Positions 34,673-47,157 of a DNA stretch of 64,000 nucleotides are shown here, piece after piece. The DNA is from Blasia pusilla (Eukaryota; Marchantiophyta; Marchantiopsida; Blasiales). The first letter of the stretch is position 1. Each line of letters opens with the position of its first letter. The stretch is from contig CM114274.1 of assembly GCA_050084515.1 (NCBI GenBank), positions 16,678,001 through 16,742,000 of the forward strand, in the 5' to 3' direction. The notes below the pieces were generated by a model that was not told where the DNA came from, searched no databases, and saw only the letters and a program-made list of their open reading frames with translations. The position numbers and the translations under genes are program-made.

Positions 34673-36230
34673 ACATACACATGGAAGCCCGAGCGGAACA
34701 GCAGCTTTCGTCGTCCCTCGGCAGCTCAATACAAAAAACAAAACAAAAAAGAATTCATTAAAAACTCCAGGTGAGTTCGAGTCAGTAAGGAAGTAGTGAG
34801 TGAATGAATGAATCGCGTGGCCACGGACGCATCCAACAATTCCATCCGCGCCGTAGAGTCGCTCAACGAATGAACTTGTCGCGTTTGCCGGTAATCAAAT
34901 GCAATTTCCAAAAGTTTTAATACGATAATACTGATTACCACCAATTCTCTTTCCATTTTGTCGTTCCCTTCCGAACAATAATTGTTAGCTCAAATTATTT
35001 CTGTTCAAATTTATCTCCCATATAAATCTATAATAATTTTAAATATCTGATAATTTTAAAATGCCAAATATCGAAAGGAGAGGTGTTTGTAAAATGAAAA
35101 GGGCACTCTCCCATAATGACGTGTCTTATTTTACAGTCTATAGGAATTTCATGATCTATACCTTCATCCAGAAAATCTTCATCCAGAAAATTAAAGGATG
35201 CTAACTTTGTATGATTTTAATGCAAAATGTAATTGAATTAATTTTTAAATTGATTTGATATTGAATACTAGTTTTTTATTAATATATTATATCAATCAAC
35301 TTTCAATGCTAATTTTATGCTCAAAAATTTCTAAAAAGAAGACTCAATACATAAATGACTTTTCAATTATTTTGATTGACATCAAAATCACACAGCTCCA
35401 AGTTTTGCAATGTTGTCTTGAATGGAGAGGGTTTGTTCATTCTCTCTTTTTTAGTTTGTCCCCTTCTTCCCTTCCTCTCTATCTCCCTCTATCTCATTTG
35501 CGATAAAATGGTCGGAATGAAGGAGAGGAATGGATAGGGAATGATGGGTTGTTCTTAAGATCCCAATTATGCCATGTATGTTTCTATCCCTCCATAAAAA
35601 GGGGACGACTTCCAATGGCTTTGTATTTCCTTTTCTGATTGAAAATTAAACATTTTAAATCAGTGTGGCTCCTCATAATGTAATGTAAAGTATGATAGTG
35701 GAGGAGTGGAATCGCACAAAAAAAGATCTACGTGTGCAAGGGGACTTAACATGACAAATGCCACAATTCTAGATCCGATATCATAGATATAATAAGTGAA
35801 GAACTCCAACTCTATTTAGGGCCCCACAATAAGGATGTTTTCCAAACTTCATTATGATCCTAAGCTCGCCCCCTCCCCCTTTGTTGAAAAATCATAGCTA
35901 TCTCTCTTTTACTCCATTATTGAAAATTTATCCCTTCCTCTTTCCTAGTCAAGTTTCCCTCTGTCCATTCTTATTGAAAATTTCTCCCTTTGTTTTTCCC
36001 TTGTCCTATTGAAAGTTAAAGCATGTTTTCCAAATTAATGAGCAAGATATACCTAAAACATAGTATCATTTCATTCTTTTGAGAGCCCAATATTATATAT
36101 CTATAGATGATTATTACTTTAGATCATCCAAGATATTAGGGAAACCTTTTCTTGTTTTTAAAATTCATATGTCTAACTCTCTTATGTACATATTTAGATT
36201 TTTGAATTTTTTCCCAATAAGACCATATAC
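34673..36230. other. Upstream flank of the PATROL1-like gene and AT-rich spacer
   Basis: The 5' UTR and promoter of the minus-strand gene must lie just right of 34,672. Two out-of-frame ATGs occur immediately upstream (34,675-34,685) and open a frame of about 43 codons overlapping the start. No convincing TATA box was recognised. Further right the DNA is AT-rich, with pyrimidine tracts near 35,440-35,500 and 35,870-36,010 and no gene. Confidence 0.5.
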
Positions 36231-36239
36231 TTTTTTTTG

Positions 36240-36620
36240 AATCCTTGTCATATTAATACTTAATTTGAACATTATGGCACAACTAGTTCTTTCACTTTCA
36301 TAAGCTAGTCATTCATTATTTCTATGAAACAACCATCGATGTTAAACTTCAAATGATGGTTGTGTTCTACTATTTGTCTTTTAGAAATCATGTTTCTTAC
36401 AATGGTAAAAACACAAGGAACATTTCAATTAGCACGAATGTCATTTGATGTTTTAGTTACTTTATCCATATGAACATAAGATTTTATGCATCATCTCTTA
36501 TAAGCACTTGAGGATCTTTTGTATGGTTCATACTACCTAATCATTTAGTTTGGGAAGTCGTATGATTTTAGAAAGCACAATCAATGCACAAAGTGTAGAA
36601 ATATGTTTTAAAAGTATAAT
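36240..36620 (-). repeat. Degenerate fragment related to the neighbouring copia internal region
   Basis: The stretch near 36,220-36,400 resembles 38,250-38,420 in the same orientation: both read, on the minus strand, a KF(N/D)IDG(C/R)F(I/V)EIM block upstream of a copia integrase. It is probably a second decayed copy or a duplication. From 36,620 to 37,225 no certain coding match is seen. Confidence 0.4.
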
Positions 36621-37224
36621 TGATGGGATAAACACATACATATCATCATGGATAATAAATTTTTGCAATAAAATAATAAGTGGATGATGGTCCCTTTCTC
36701 AATTTTACATAATATATATAAGAATCCTTAACCCTAACCAAAGTATCTCGTTAACTAATTATGGCTAAAAACTTTAATTAAGTTAATAGTGGTTACAAAC
36801 TAACTTGTATTAAGCTAGCATACATTGTTTTAGTGCCAAATGTAGAAGTTTGAGCATGGAACACATAATTGTTGGCAAGCTTAATTCTACTATTATTATT
36901 TCCAATATTACAAACGGTGGTAAGTTATTAAAATTAATGTCACCAAAGAATTGATGAAACCTTACTACCTTATATGTTACATTGGTTGTTAATCAATATT
37001 CCGCATCTATCTCAGAAAAAATAAGAAAATGTTTCTTCTTTGAAGATAACTTATAATCACACTTCCCAACATGAAGGTATCTACATCCATATAAAGAATG
37101 CTTACTATAAGCGCTTCCCACCAATTAGCATATGTGAATCCATATATTTGGAGCCCGAATTAAATAGAGAACTCCAGATGGATGCCTCTAACATTTGACT
37201 TGAACTCTAACTAATGTTAGCAAT

Positions 37225-38450
37225 CTAAGTGCGTATGCTACTTGACAATAGATTAACATATTTAATTGAAGAGTCTAGGACCTCTCCTAAGTGTACACTA
37301 ATACTTGGGGAAGTTATAGGCAATATTTTTTGGTCTATAGTCATATTCTCCCCATCAACAAATATGTTTGGAGATGGAATAGGTTCAGATGGACTATAAC
37401 ATAACTTCAACTCATGAAAAATAACATTACGACTAATAAAAAGTTTCTAGAGGATGGAATGTAGCACTTACATCCCTTAGTTTCATCAACATAACCTATG
37501 AAGATACATCTCTTAAATTTAGGATCTAATTTTTTACGGCTTTCAAAAGAGACATGAGCATAATCGATGCAACCGAAAACTTTAAGGAATGAAAAAACAT
37601 ATTTACTTTCTATAAAGACATCCAAATGGAGTCTTATCATGAACTCATATTGTTAGAGTTCGGCTAATTACGAAGACTACGCATGCATCATCCTTTGCCC
37701 AATACACCTAAAGCATGTTATTATCGTTAAGCATAATACATGTGATCTCACCAACATATCGATTGTTCTGAACAATTACTCCATTTTATTGTGGAGTGTA
37801 ACGGTAAGTAATGTATCGTTGGATTCCATTTTGATGTTAGTAGTCATAAAACCCTATTGAGAGATACTTTCCTCCTCCATCACAACGCAATTTAAGAATG
37901 TAATGCCCAATCTGCTTCTCTATCAAAACTTTGAATATTTGGAATATTGAGAATACTTTTGAGTTATCTTTCCGAAAGTATATCCATATATACATAGAGA
38001 AGTCATCTGTAAATGAAACAAAGTATTCGCAACCCCTAAGGTTATATTGTGATGTTGTCCACACCTCATTGTGAATTAACTTGGATGCTCTTATGCCTTG
38101 CTTTGGAAATGGAAATCTACCTTATTTTCCAAATTGGTAAGCAAGACATACCTCTCACATATAAGGACTTGATAATTTAGGAAGTGATATTACTAGATTA
38201 GATAATGAATCAAATTGTCTTATGCCCATATCCTCCTATGCCATATATTTAAGTTATGTGATTTTTTTATCAATTTAACCATACATTTTTGTTTGAATCT
38301 CACGCATAAAAACAACGAGTTTGAACACTCACTTAGATCTTGTTCCTTTGGTGATCCATTATTTCAACAAAGCGGCCATCTATGTCAAACTTCACCCAAT
38401 AATCTTGTTCTAATATCAATCCTATATTAGGGGGCACTTTCTTACCTCTC
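37225..38450 (-). pseudogene. Ty1/copia GAG-pre-integrase and integrase remnant
   Basis: From right to left the minus strand reads a pre-integrase segment (LEQDYWVKFDIDGRF), CLAYQFGK...RFPFPKQGIRASKL, and the integrase core (CEYFVSFTDDFSMYIWIYF, then LRCDGGGKYLS). The C-terminal integrase part (KVFGCIDYAHVSFESRKKLD and CIFIGY) follows. This order is typical of Ty1/copia. Stops interrupt several places, for example within YQFGK-stop-GRF. RT is not seen to the left, so the element is truncated or decayed beyond recognition. Confidence 0.8.
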
Positions 38451-38519
38451 CTCAAGTAGGATTATGAAGGTTGACCCTCATGGTACGATACAAGTTATAT
38501 TTTCGTGGCTACATAATTG

Positions 38520-39251
38520 AAGCCACATTATGACTATCCAATGGACCTCGCATGAGCCCCTAATCGATACCCATTGAAATGAGTCGTGGGATGGAATCCA
38601 AGAATAACCTCCAAAATTCAAAGAGAGCCAAATCCACTCTATTGGACTTGGCTCGGGTTTCGAATCCCAAGGCAAACTCCCGATCCATTTCGTGCCATTG
38701 ATTCACCCCGCAATGCATCAAAGTGGGATTTGAGTCCCAAGCACTCTTGGAGACCTTCCCCCTTACTAGTACTTTTGAAGTTGTTCACCCTCCTCCTATT
38801 TTTTGGGAAAAGAATCTCGGGCCTATCTTTTTGGCCCTCAACCCAACTCCCTATATAGTCATTTTTTGGAAATTTCTTGACTTCTACTTCTGCATTTGCT
38901 AAGATCTTTAGTGCGTTGGAACTCTATTTGCATAAGCTTTCTAACGCCACATTACTAGTCCCAAAAACATCTTGGGACCCAAATTTATGGTCCAAAATAC
39001 AATAAAAACCCCAAAATGCTAGTCACGTTCCAAATCCGGTTCTCACATTTTCGACAACCACTCTTCCTAGACTTGATTCCTCTCAAGTCTTGGTTCACGT
39101 TTGGTTCAAGTTTCAAAGTTGCAACCATACACGCATGAAATGCTCGTCCTTGATCTTGTCTCATACCCTTCAAGACGCAACCATCCTAGCGTGAGCCCAC
39201 TAGAGTTTTGATGTTTTGTTTGGCGCTCGTTTAGTTATGAGGGTCTAGACA
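38520..39251 (-). repeat. LTR of the TGTC...ACA family, copy 1 (truncated)
   Basis: On the minus strand it begins TGTCTAGACCCTCATAAC at 39,251 and aligns with the complete solo LTR at 62,783-63,768 over most of its length, for example around the shared GGAATCCAAG and GAGTC blocks near 38,580-38,600. The inner end of the LTR is missing near 38,520. No internal region belonging to it was found. Confidence 0.75.
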
Positions 39252-39418
39252 GTTTGGATCATTATGCACATGCAACTTTAGGCTTGAGGAGAGAGGGCTT
39301 GGAGAACTCATCATGTACAATGTGTGCAAATCTTAATAAAGAAGCCTTGCAATGTTCGACCTTGGATGCAGCTTCCATATAGGAAATGAACCATATACAT
39401 CATATATAATCTATATGA

Positions 39419-41770
39419 GTGATTTTTCAATTTCCCATGCAAAGTTTGGAGTGGGAAAATTTTGATGAGAAGAAAAAATTTGGGTTATGGAAATTTAAAG
39501 TAAGAGACTTGTTGGTTAAGCAAGTACTGCATAGGGCATGGGAGAAGAAACAAGCAAACGAGAATACTAAAGAGAGTACGGACGTAGATCTGAGAAATGT
39601 AAGTATCATTTTTTGGAGTCTTGCGCAGGGACGAGATATAGAATTTTGTAAATGAATATTTTATGCCCAAATTATGGGCGAAGTTACAAAATCTTTGACA
39701 TGTTTGACTATACCTGAAGCAAGGATTTTCTACTTTGCTTATGAAAAAAACATAAATTTGACGGAATATAGTAGTGCATTCAATTGAATCATCTAAGAAT
39801 TATCTAAAATGGAAGGAAAGCTAGCTAGAATATGAAGATAAAGGGTTGTTATTGTTGAGATCGTTGCCTAGTACGTTCTTAGGAGCATCTAGTTACTACT
39901 TTGTTGTATGGGATTGGAACGAGGATTGGAAAGATATGATAGAGTTAGATGACGTTACTATATAAATTTGGTGTCTAATGAGGTTAGAAAGATGTCAAGC
40001 AATGAGAGCATAACTTAATTAGAGACTCTTGTTGCGTGAGGTAGGCCAATTGATAAGACTTATAGTAGAGGTAAATGCATATCAAAGTCTTGTTTCAACA
40101 ATGGTAGTATCAATATGAAAGGAAAATAGTAGACCTACAAAAGGTCAAGTCATATGGAGAAATATTTTATAGAGGTCTAAAGAAAAGATCGACTATAGAT
40201 ATACATGGAGAGAAATCTCAAATATCCAAACAAGCTAGGATAAGAGAATTTGATGGAAATGACTATGTACTCACTATAACTTTGGAAGAGATATCTTCCA
40301 TGATACATGGATTATGGATCATAGTTACTCTTATATATCATGTGTCCTCACAAAGAATATTTCTCTACTTATCATAATTTCGAGTGGTGGAAATTTTTTT
40401 TATAGGAAACAACATGTCATGCAAGATAATAAGGATTGGTTATGTCCTCATAAGATGTTTGATGGAGTTTTTTGTACATTAATTAAGGTTAAACATGTCC
40501 CTCATCTTCGAAAGACCATGATTTCTCTTAGTAGATTGGCTAATAATAACTGCAAATGGCTAGTAGAGAATGAAGTTCTACAAGTTTTGAAATGAGTCTG
40601 AAAAACATGTAAGAGGTTGGGACCTTGTACAAGCCCAAAGGTGATACCATTATACATAGGTAAAGTCCTATAATGGTATCCAATATATGAGAATTACTTG
40701 TTTGGTAAACAAGGTAGATTGAGCTTTAGTATTCGTCTATATCGGATAGAGGGGTGCTCTATCTAGATTATATATATATATATATATATGGATGGGATCT
40801 TGCATCTATTGCTTCATAATCTAGAGTGCTTTATTTGTTACCTTTGTGGATGAGTACTACAAAAGGGTGTGGATTTATTTTTGAAAAAGAAATTCTAGAT
40901 TTTCTCTATCTTCATAGAATGAAAGAAAATTATAGAGAAGAAAATAACTTGGAAGATCAAGTCTATATGATTTGATAACATTGGAGTATATCAATCTAGG
41001 CATTTTGAACAACTTCGTAAGGATGAATGCATTAGCTGCCACTTCACCACTTCTCATATATCTAAAGAATAGAGTGGAAGAGTGAATGAATTGTACACTG
41101 TTGGAGAGAGCATGCAACATTTTGAGCAATACAAGAATAAAGAAGAGCTTCAATGAGATTTTCTCTCTAACGGTAAAGATTGCATCCATTCGTATATTTT
41201 TAGGAATACTAGGTGTATATGACCTAAAGTTGGAGAAGCTTGATGTTATAACGGTCTTCTTACATGGAGAGTTAGAGGAGGAGATAAACATGCAACAAAC
41301 ATGGGAGTTCAAAGTGTATAGGAAGGAAATCTTGATATGCAAACTAAAGAAGTCCTTGTACGGATCTGAGCAAAATACAAGAAAATAGTATAAGAGGTTC
41401 AATACATTTATGGCACTACAAGGACATACTTGCAGTGAGCATGATTATTGCATGTATATGAAGAAGACAGGGTAAAATGATTATTTTAGTTACATTCTCA
41501 TGGTGTTATATATTGATGATGTGCTACATTGTTGATGAGAATATGATAGATATTGCTCAACTAAAAAGATAATTGAGCAAGAAGTTTTGCATAAAGGATT
41601 GCATTCCTTCAAAGAGGATTATTCGAATAGATATTGGTAGAGGTTAGAAAATTAGATGGTTGTAGATGTCCTAGAGGAAGTACCATGACAAGGCACTTGT
41701 ACGTTTTGGCATATAGAATGAAAAATCAATAGACACTCCTTTAGGGTGGTCATTTCATATTTCACATCTT
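39419..41770 (+). pseudogene. Ty1/copia element, plus strand, degenerate gag to RT
   Basis: The gag start (39,430-39,640) reads FGLWKFKVRDLLVKQVLHRA, a copia gag hallmark. A protease region near 40,310-40,560 has the cysteine/histidine-type DHS-SYIS start and HVPHLRKTMISLSRL. Traces of pre-integrase and integrase follow (LFGKQGRLSF near 40,710; FEQLRKDE near 41,005). RT reads LEKLDVITVFLHGELEEEI and KLKKSLYG, with YIDDVL near 41,515. Stops and deletions are common, and a (TA)n run sits at 40,769-40,789. It ends just before the LTR of element C begins. Confidence 0.82.
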
Positions 41771-41789
41771 TTATAATGGAACAAGGAGT

Positions 41790-44279
41790 TATCGTGCAAC
41801 ACTTTGATAGAGACGAGAGGTTGAGTCCCACAACTCGTGGATGACCGTTTGGAAGTGGGGTAACTTGCTAGAATAAGTTTTTCCTTTGTGTGAACCTATT
41901 TGGAGGTTATATGAGGAACTTACTATTCCAAGTAAGTTCTATAATTACATGAGCTGTAAATTTCCATTTATGAAAAGTGGCTCTTGCCCCACTAGTGTGG
42001 GTTTTGGGTTGCGTGATGACCTACGTGTGCAAGTCATCGAGGGGAGGACTCGGGAAAAAAGGATATATCTCAAGCAGAGTGAGCTTCGAAAGCTCATTCT
42101 CTTCTTATTGAACCTCTTGAGCATGAGGTAAAGGAGCTATGGTGCTCCTTGCTTGTGAGTAACTAGAAAGAAATTGTGCATGAGAGCCAAGGAAAAAGGG
42201 TTTAGGGTTTAGGGCTCTTTATGTTTTATGTAAGATTTTCATCTATTTTACAAGTAAAGAATGATTGAGCTCCACAATATTCATGCGATGGTTGTGGAGA
42301 GATAGTTGCTGGTGTCTTTGTTGGTTTGTAGATTGCAGGCTTTTCCCCGTTTAGTAGGTTGTGGAGGTGCTTAAAGGAGCAAATGTTTTTTGGTATGTGT
42401 GTTTTGATGGAGGAATGTTGATGAGTAAATAGACGCAAGAGAGCATTGCCGAAATTTTGGTAGAAAACGGTGTAGGAGGGTTCCGAATGCCAAGTTTTTG
42501 TGCTTAAATTTTTCTATTTTACAAGTTAGAAATTGTTGCAAAAGAACTCAGCATGGAAGTTCTGCAGACTTTTTGATGAATTGGATGATCAATAGCCCTT
42601 GGGAATTTCAATTCAAACATTGAGTGATTGAGACCATTGCACTAGGAGCTATAGCCGCTATTGTGCAACAACAAGGTGCTTCAATTTGTGAGTGAGAATG
42701 AAGTTGTTTGAAGGGAAAATTTTAGGGTTCTTGGAGATGGAAAGTTGTTTTCAGGGTTGGTAAGTGAAAAATTATTTGTGGGGAGGTTGGTGCGCTATTC
42801 ATGCTTCTTGTGGGTGTTGAACATGCTTTTAGGAATTTTTCCAAAAGAAAAAAGGAGGGAGAGGGGGATGGTTTTTGCAACCTCTTCAACAACATGGGTG
42901 GTACCGTCCATTAGCAACTATTGGGCCATTATTGTTATGCTCGATTATGCTCTTAACCACAATTGTGCCCCTAATCGTAGACAAGTTGGGAGTTGCAATC
43001 AATTACTGCACCATAATGACCTTCTCCATCATGATGCTCGATTTTTGTTCTTTGCCCCGGTTTTTTGTATCAACTATATCGGGAATAGCTGTCGCCATCT
43101 CGTCGCCAATTGGTTTTTGCCATTGCCAATTTGCTAGGCTTATGGTCACCATTGTCGGCCTATCATTGTGAAGTCCTCAGAAAATTTTACACCTTTGGTT
43201 GCCTTCGCCAAATTTTTGTATGTTGGTGTCATAATTTTGACTTCATGTGCTATGGCCTTCATTGGCAATGACTGAGTTTTAGTTGTGAGCGCCATTCATT
43301 GTTGTTAACAACACTAAGACCAAAACAACCATCTCCTTAGCAATAAGGGTCATCCAATGAGGCAAGGTGATTTTTCAATGAATGGGTTTAAGTTCTTGTT
43401 CTTACCCTTTGTTGCTTAGAGGTTGTAACTGCTTGGTATTGATCAAGTACCATGCCGTGATGCCCATAGATGCAACGCATTGCCAATTTCCATGTTGCAT
43501 TGCTGAAGGCCGCACCACATTGTCTTGATCACAGAGTTGCACCATGTTACATGATGTGTCATCATAGTTATAGCACATCGAGTCGCCTTTGATCCACTAT
43601 ATTTCTAGTGACCACATGGTATCATTGAGGAGAGTTGAGTTGAATCAACATCAAGGAATAAGACTACTCAAAGATTGGAGGAGTTTGGTTCTACAATGAA
43701 TTGGAGGCTAAGTTGTGGTTGCTGAGGAGTGACATCGATGTTGTGTTTCAAGTTACACATCCTAGGCCTTTTGTCTTGGACTTGTGAGGGATTTGAAGTG
43801 TTAGGTGTTTGTTGTAGCCTATAGTTTGAGGGGATGTTGTGAGCATGGTTGATGTATGAGAGTAGGTGCAAGGACTTAAGTGCAAAAGCTATAAGAGTCA
43901 CCCGGCAGACATTTATTGCAAAAACGGGCAACTTGAACACGGGCAAGCAAGTAAGAGGGGACAAACAAAAGGAGTCACCCCCACGGATTGGAACGTGGAC
44001 CTTTGCGCCTGCAACTCATGAGCACTTCCTCTAGCCTAATAGCATTCCCCGGTGATATGCAAGGGGAATTATTATTTAGTTGTGAGATTTTTTTAATTAC
44101 CTGCCCGTTGAAGTTGACCCTACGTGCAATAAATGCCTTTAGGGTGACTTTTATGTGTGGGATCCTCAAAGTGATAGTTTTTTCCTATGTTGACTAGAGA
44201 ATAGGTTAGTGTAGATTACTGCCGCACCACATATACACAACTTGTTCTCGTGTCATACATGTCATAGAGTAAGGGAGTG
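41790..44279 (+). repeat. Element C LTR and leader (relative of element B)
   Basis: The part from 41,790 to 42,180 is homologous to the outer 450 bp of the LTR of B in opposite orientation; shared landmarks include GATGACC, GAGGAACTTACTATT and the GAGCTATGG/ATGAGCTT blocks. A stretch near 43,430-43,560 matches the leader of B. Frames at 42,745-43,171 are chance openings. A MITE is inserted at 43,892-44,153. The LTR/leader boundary is not resolved. Confidence 0.65.
43892..44153. mobile_element. MITE-like element with about 60-bp terminal inverted repeats
   Basis: The left arm, from 43,892 (TAAGAGTCACCC, then CATTTATTGCA and CAACTTGAAC), is the imperfect reverse complement of the right arm ending at 44,153 (GTTGAAGTTGACC, then TGCAATAAATG and AGGGTGACTTTTA). 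The interior of about 130 bp has no coding capacity. Target duplications are not clear, so the superfamily is not assigned; the arm length would suit a Mutator-like MITE. Confidence 0.7.
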
Positions 44280-46800
44280 TAGATTTGAGTGCAACACGTT
44301 TGTAGTTATGAGTGATTGAGAGTTTACTCCTGAGCGTGATGGTGACTATATGAAAGGTGCATAAGTTCCACCAACGCATCCTTTCCTGGTTTTGAGAGGT
44401 GAGGTATTGAGAGTAGCACATTAGTGTCGCGACAGTCATAACCAAACAACTCCAAATAGGCGCCAAGCGAAACATCAGAACTCAAGTGAACTCACGCTGC
44501 GCGGTTTGCTCTTTGGAGAGGCGTTTGGAAAGGTCTCTTGGAAAAGTCCAAGAGACAAAACGCAACACAAAGTTATTCGTTTCATGCGTTAGTGGTCGCA
44601 ACCAGGAAACCTAGACCAAATGCGAGCCAAGACTTGAGATGAGTTGAGTCTTGGGAGGTTGGTTGCCAAAGAGGTGAGAACCAGTTTGGAACACGACTAG
44701 CGTTTGGGAGAATCTGACTATGTTTAGGACCATAACGTTGAGCTCCAAGATGTTTAGTAAGGGAGGAGTCTCTCCGAGAAGTACTAGTAAGGGAAGAGTC
44801 TCTCCGAGATGTCTCGAAACACGAATCCCCACTTTGGGTCCCAAACGACGTTTCAAAGGCACGGGATGAACGGGAGTTTGGTGTTGGAACTCGAAACCCA
44901 AACATGATCCAAGGGAGTGGACTTTGTACGCCATACTTGGATTCCAACCCAAGATTCACTTCTTGCGAGTCTTGGTGAGGAACTCATTGGACGTCTATCG
45001 GATAGTTGGAACCGCTAGGCGCGAAACGCCGTTTCAGGTTCTTGAACCAACCAGAAAGTCTGTCCCAAGTCTTTCGAGGCTTGCCCGTGTTGTAAACCGC
45101 AAAACTAGGAAGGTAGAGTTTGATGAGAGTTTGAGACGAGAACTCGGAAAGTTAGCCCGCTGATTGATCAAAGACCCAACTAACTATAGTGCGTGTTTGG
45201 ATGTAGATCAGTATTGAGAGCGTGACCTACTGAACGCACGCTTCCGCAACAAACAAGATTAACGTTCAAGGAGAGTAGGCGCACAACAATTCGGGTTTAC
45301 ACATAGTGTTGTGAGGTTTTAAGGGTCTCCTCGTGAGGGATTGGCTTGACCTTCCACTTTGTTATTCTTAGATGGAGAAGAGATTTTGGAGGAGGAGTTC
45401 CTTGCCGCGTCACCCAAGATATTGAGTGGTTCCAACTTGTGGGCATACAAGATGGATGACCAGGGTAGAGGACCACATAGGTTCTCATGAGCCAGGATGA
45501 CCATCGAGTTGCACAACTTCATTGTAGAGTTTTGAAGTTGGTGCGACTTCCAAAGGGCGAGGAACCCCTAGGAGCTCAACCCCTTCATAACATGGAACAA
45601 CATGTTTAGCACTAGGAGAGGTCGCACATGGATAACTACCATGAGTTCTCGACTAGGATTTTGGTAGAGATCAAGGCTTGGAGACTACAATCCACACTAC
45701 GTCTTATGGACAGAGCCATCTTCGGATTATAAGGAGGAGACGTGAAAGACTACCTCATCTACTACTAACTAGTAAGGCCAAAGGAGGGGTGACTCACTCA
45801 AGAGCAGTTGCATCACCTAGTTAAGTTCATTGAAGGTTCATTTCTATGATGACACCATATGGTTGAATTCTTTGCAAAGCTGAAGAGAAACTATCATGGA
45901 ATACGGACCAAGAAGTTGAAGAGCATCAATGAATTCTATTGGTGGATCGAAGAAAGTTTGCACGAGACGTTCACATGCTTGTAATGATTGATTAACGTCA
46001 CTCAAGGAGTGATATATTGAGGCCGAGGGTGTCCAAGGGACAAGCGTATTGAGTGTAATATGTTTGAGGAGAGAATAGTGGCCTTGAGCTATATGAGAGA
46101 GACATCATAGAGAGTGACCACTCCACAGATGCAACAATGTTCATCTAAGGAGCGGAGGACACCATCTAGGGTGCCAAAAGATCAAGGAGAGCCCATGCTA
46201 CTAAGGCTTATGCCATCATATGTATACCAACCATAACCAAGAGTGACTTATTAGGCATGTTGTGAGGCCCATCATTAGAGAGATTGCATATCCCAAGGAA
46301 GTAGACGTGCCTTTCCAGCCTCTGGAAATGCAAGATCATCGCGAACATTCCATTATTTCCATTGCCAATGGTATGGTCATGCGCGTGAGAGGTGCTTCAC
46401 CTTGCACCTTGAGTTACGACCAAATAGGGAGCCTAAGAGGGTGTCGGGGATATTTGGAGGACTGGGTGCAACTAGAGGGCGTGGAGTAGGAGGACAAATA
46501 CATGGTCTCAAGGGAGGACAAGATGGTGGACATGCTCATGAAGATGAATGAGGCCTATCACCCAAATGAGTTGAGGGAGGTCCCACTCGTGAAGTTGGGA
46601 TGGCTTCCTAGATAGAGCAACTTAAACAATAGATTGTAGCAATGGTGTTGAGGTTACCAGATACTTGATTAGTGGCGCCAACCTCTTATGGAGCAGATAG
46701 GGATGTAGAGGATCCAAGGTGGATATGTGGGACTGCACAGATGGAAGCAACTACTATGGTTACAAGTGGAGTGGCAAGGGAGCTAGACCCGTAGAGAGGT
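44280..46800 (+). pseudogene. Element C gag (relative of A and B), split by a solo LTR
   Basis: The plus strand is collinear with the gag of B. The 5' part (44,310-44,424) ends at a TTTGAGAGG...GAGAGTAGC stretch and resumes at 45,289 with GFTHS...GSPREG. WAYKMDDQGRG, TIELHNFIVEF, EFFAKLKRNYHGIRTKKLKS and the zinc knuckle HARERCFTLHLELRP (near 46,390) follow, and the post-knuckle block DPRWICGTAQMEA ends near 46,790. Many stops stand where B has Arg or Gln codons. Nothing of pol is found beyond 46,800, so the copy is truncated. Confidence 0.82.
44425..45288 (+). repeat. Solo LTR inserted in element C gag
   Basis: It starts TGTCGCGAC, ends GCGCACAACA, and belongs to the same family as 62,783-63,768. 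The flanking pentamers are ATTAG (44,420-44,424) and ATTCG (45,289-45,293), a 4/5 target duplication. Gag codons of element C continue on either side, which confirms both edges. The short frames inside are not coding. Confidence 0.85.
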
Positions 46801-47157
46801 GAAACCCAAAAGTAGACCATGTTCCCTTGGTTATTCACATTTTCTAAGTTGAGAATACTAGAAGGATTTAAATCCAAAAACCACTATAATTTAATACTCA
46901 GTTTAGTTCTCCCGGACTAATAACACTAACTTATTACTAGAAAACAAGTAGTATCAAAGGACTTGTCATAAAGGATTTCTAGTGTCAAAATGACACGTTG
47001 GCATAGATTTTTAACGCAAAGCTGGAAAGTGTACAAGTGAATAGAATCCTAGTCATCAATCCAGTGAGTATGACATGGAATTCTTACGATGCTTAAGTGG
47101 ATGTTTGTACAATTCTGAATGAGTGGTTGAAGTACAAGTGTAACGCGTGGACGAACG
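46801..47157. other. AT-rich spacer
   Basis: This spacer lies between the end of element C and the presumed CACTA terminus. No gene or named repeat was recognised. Confidence 0.5.

Noticed and set aside
34535-34741. Start of the PATROL1-like protein at 34,741
   Set aside because: The codon there is TTG; the first in-frame ATG is at 34,672.
42745-43171. Protein-coding frames upstream of element C gag
   Set aside because: The region aligns as non-coding leader with element B, and the frames share no family sequence.
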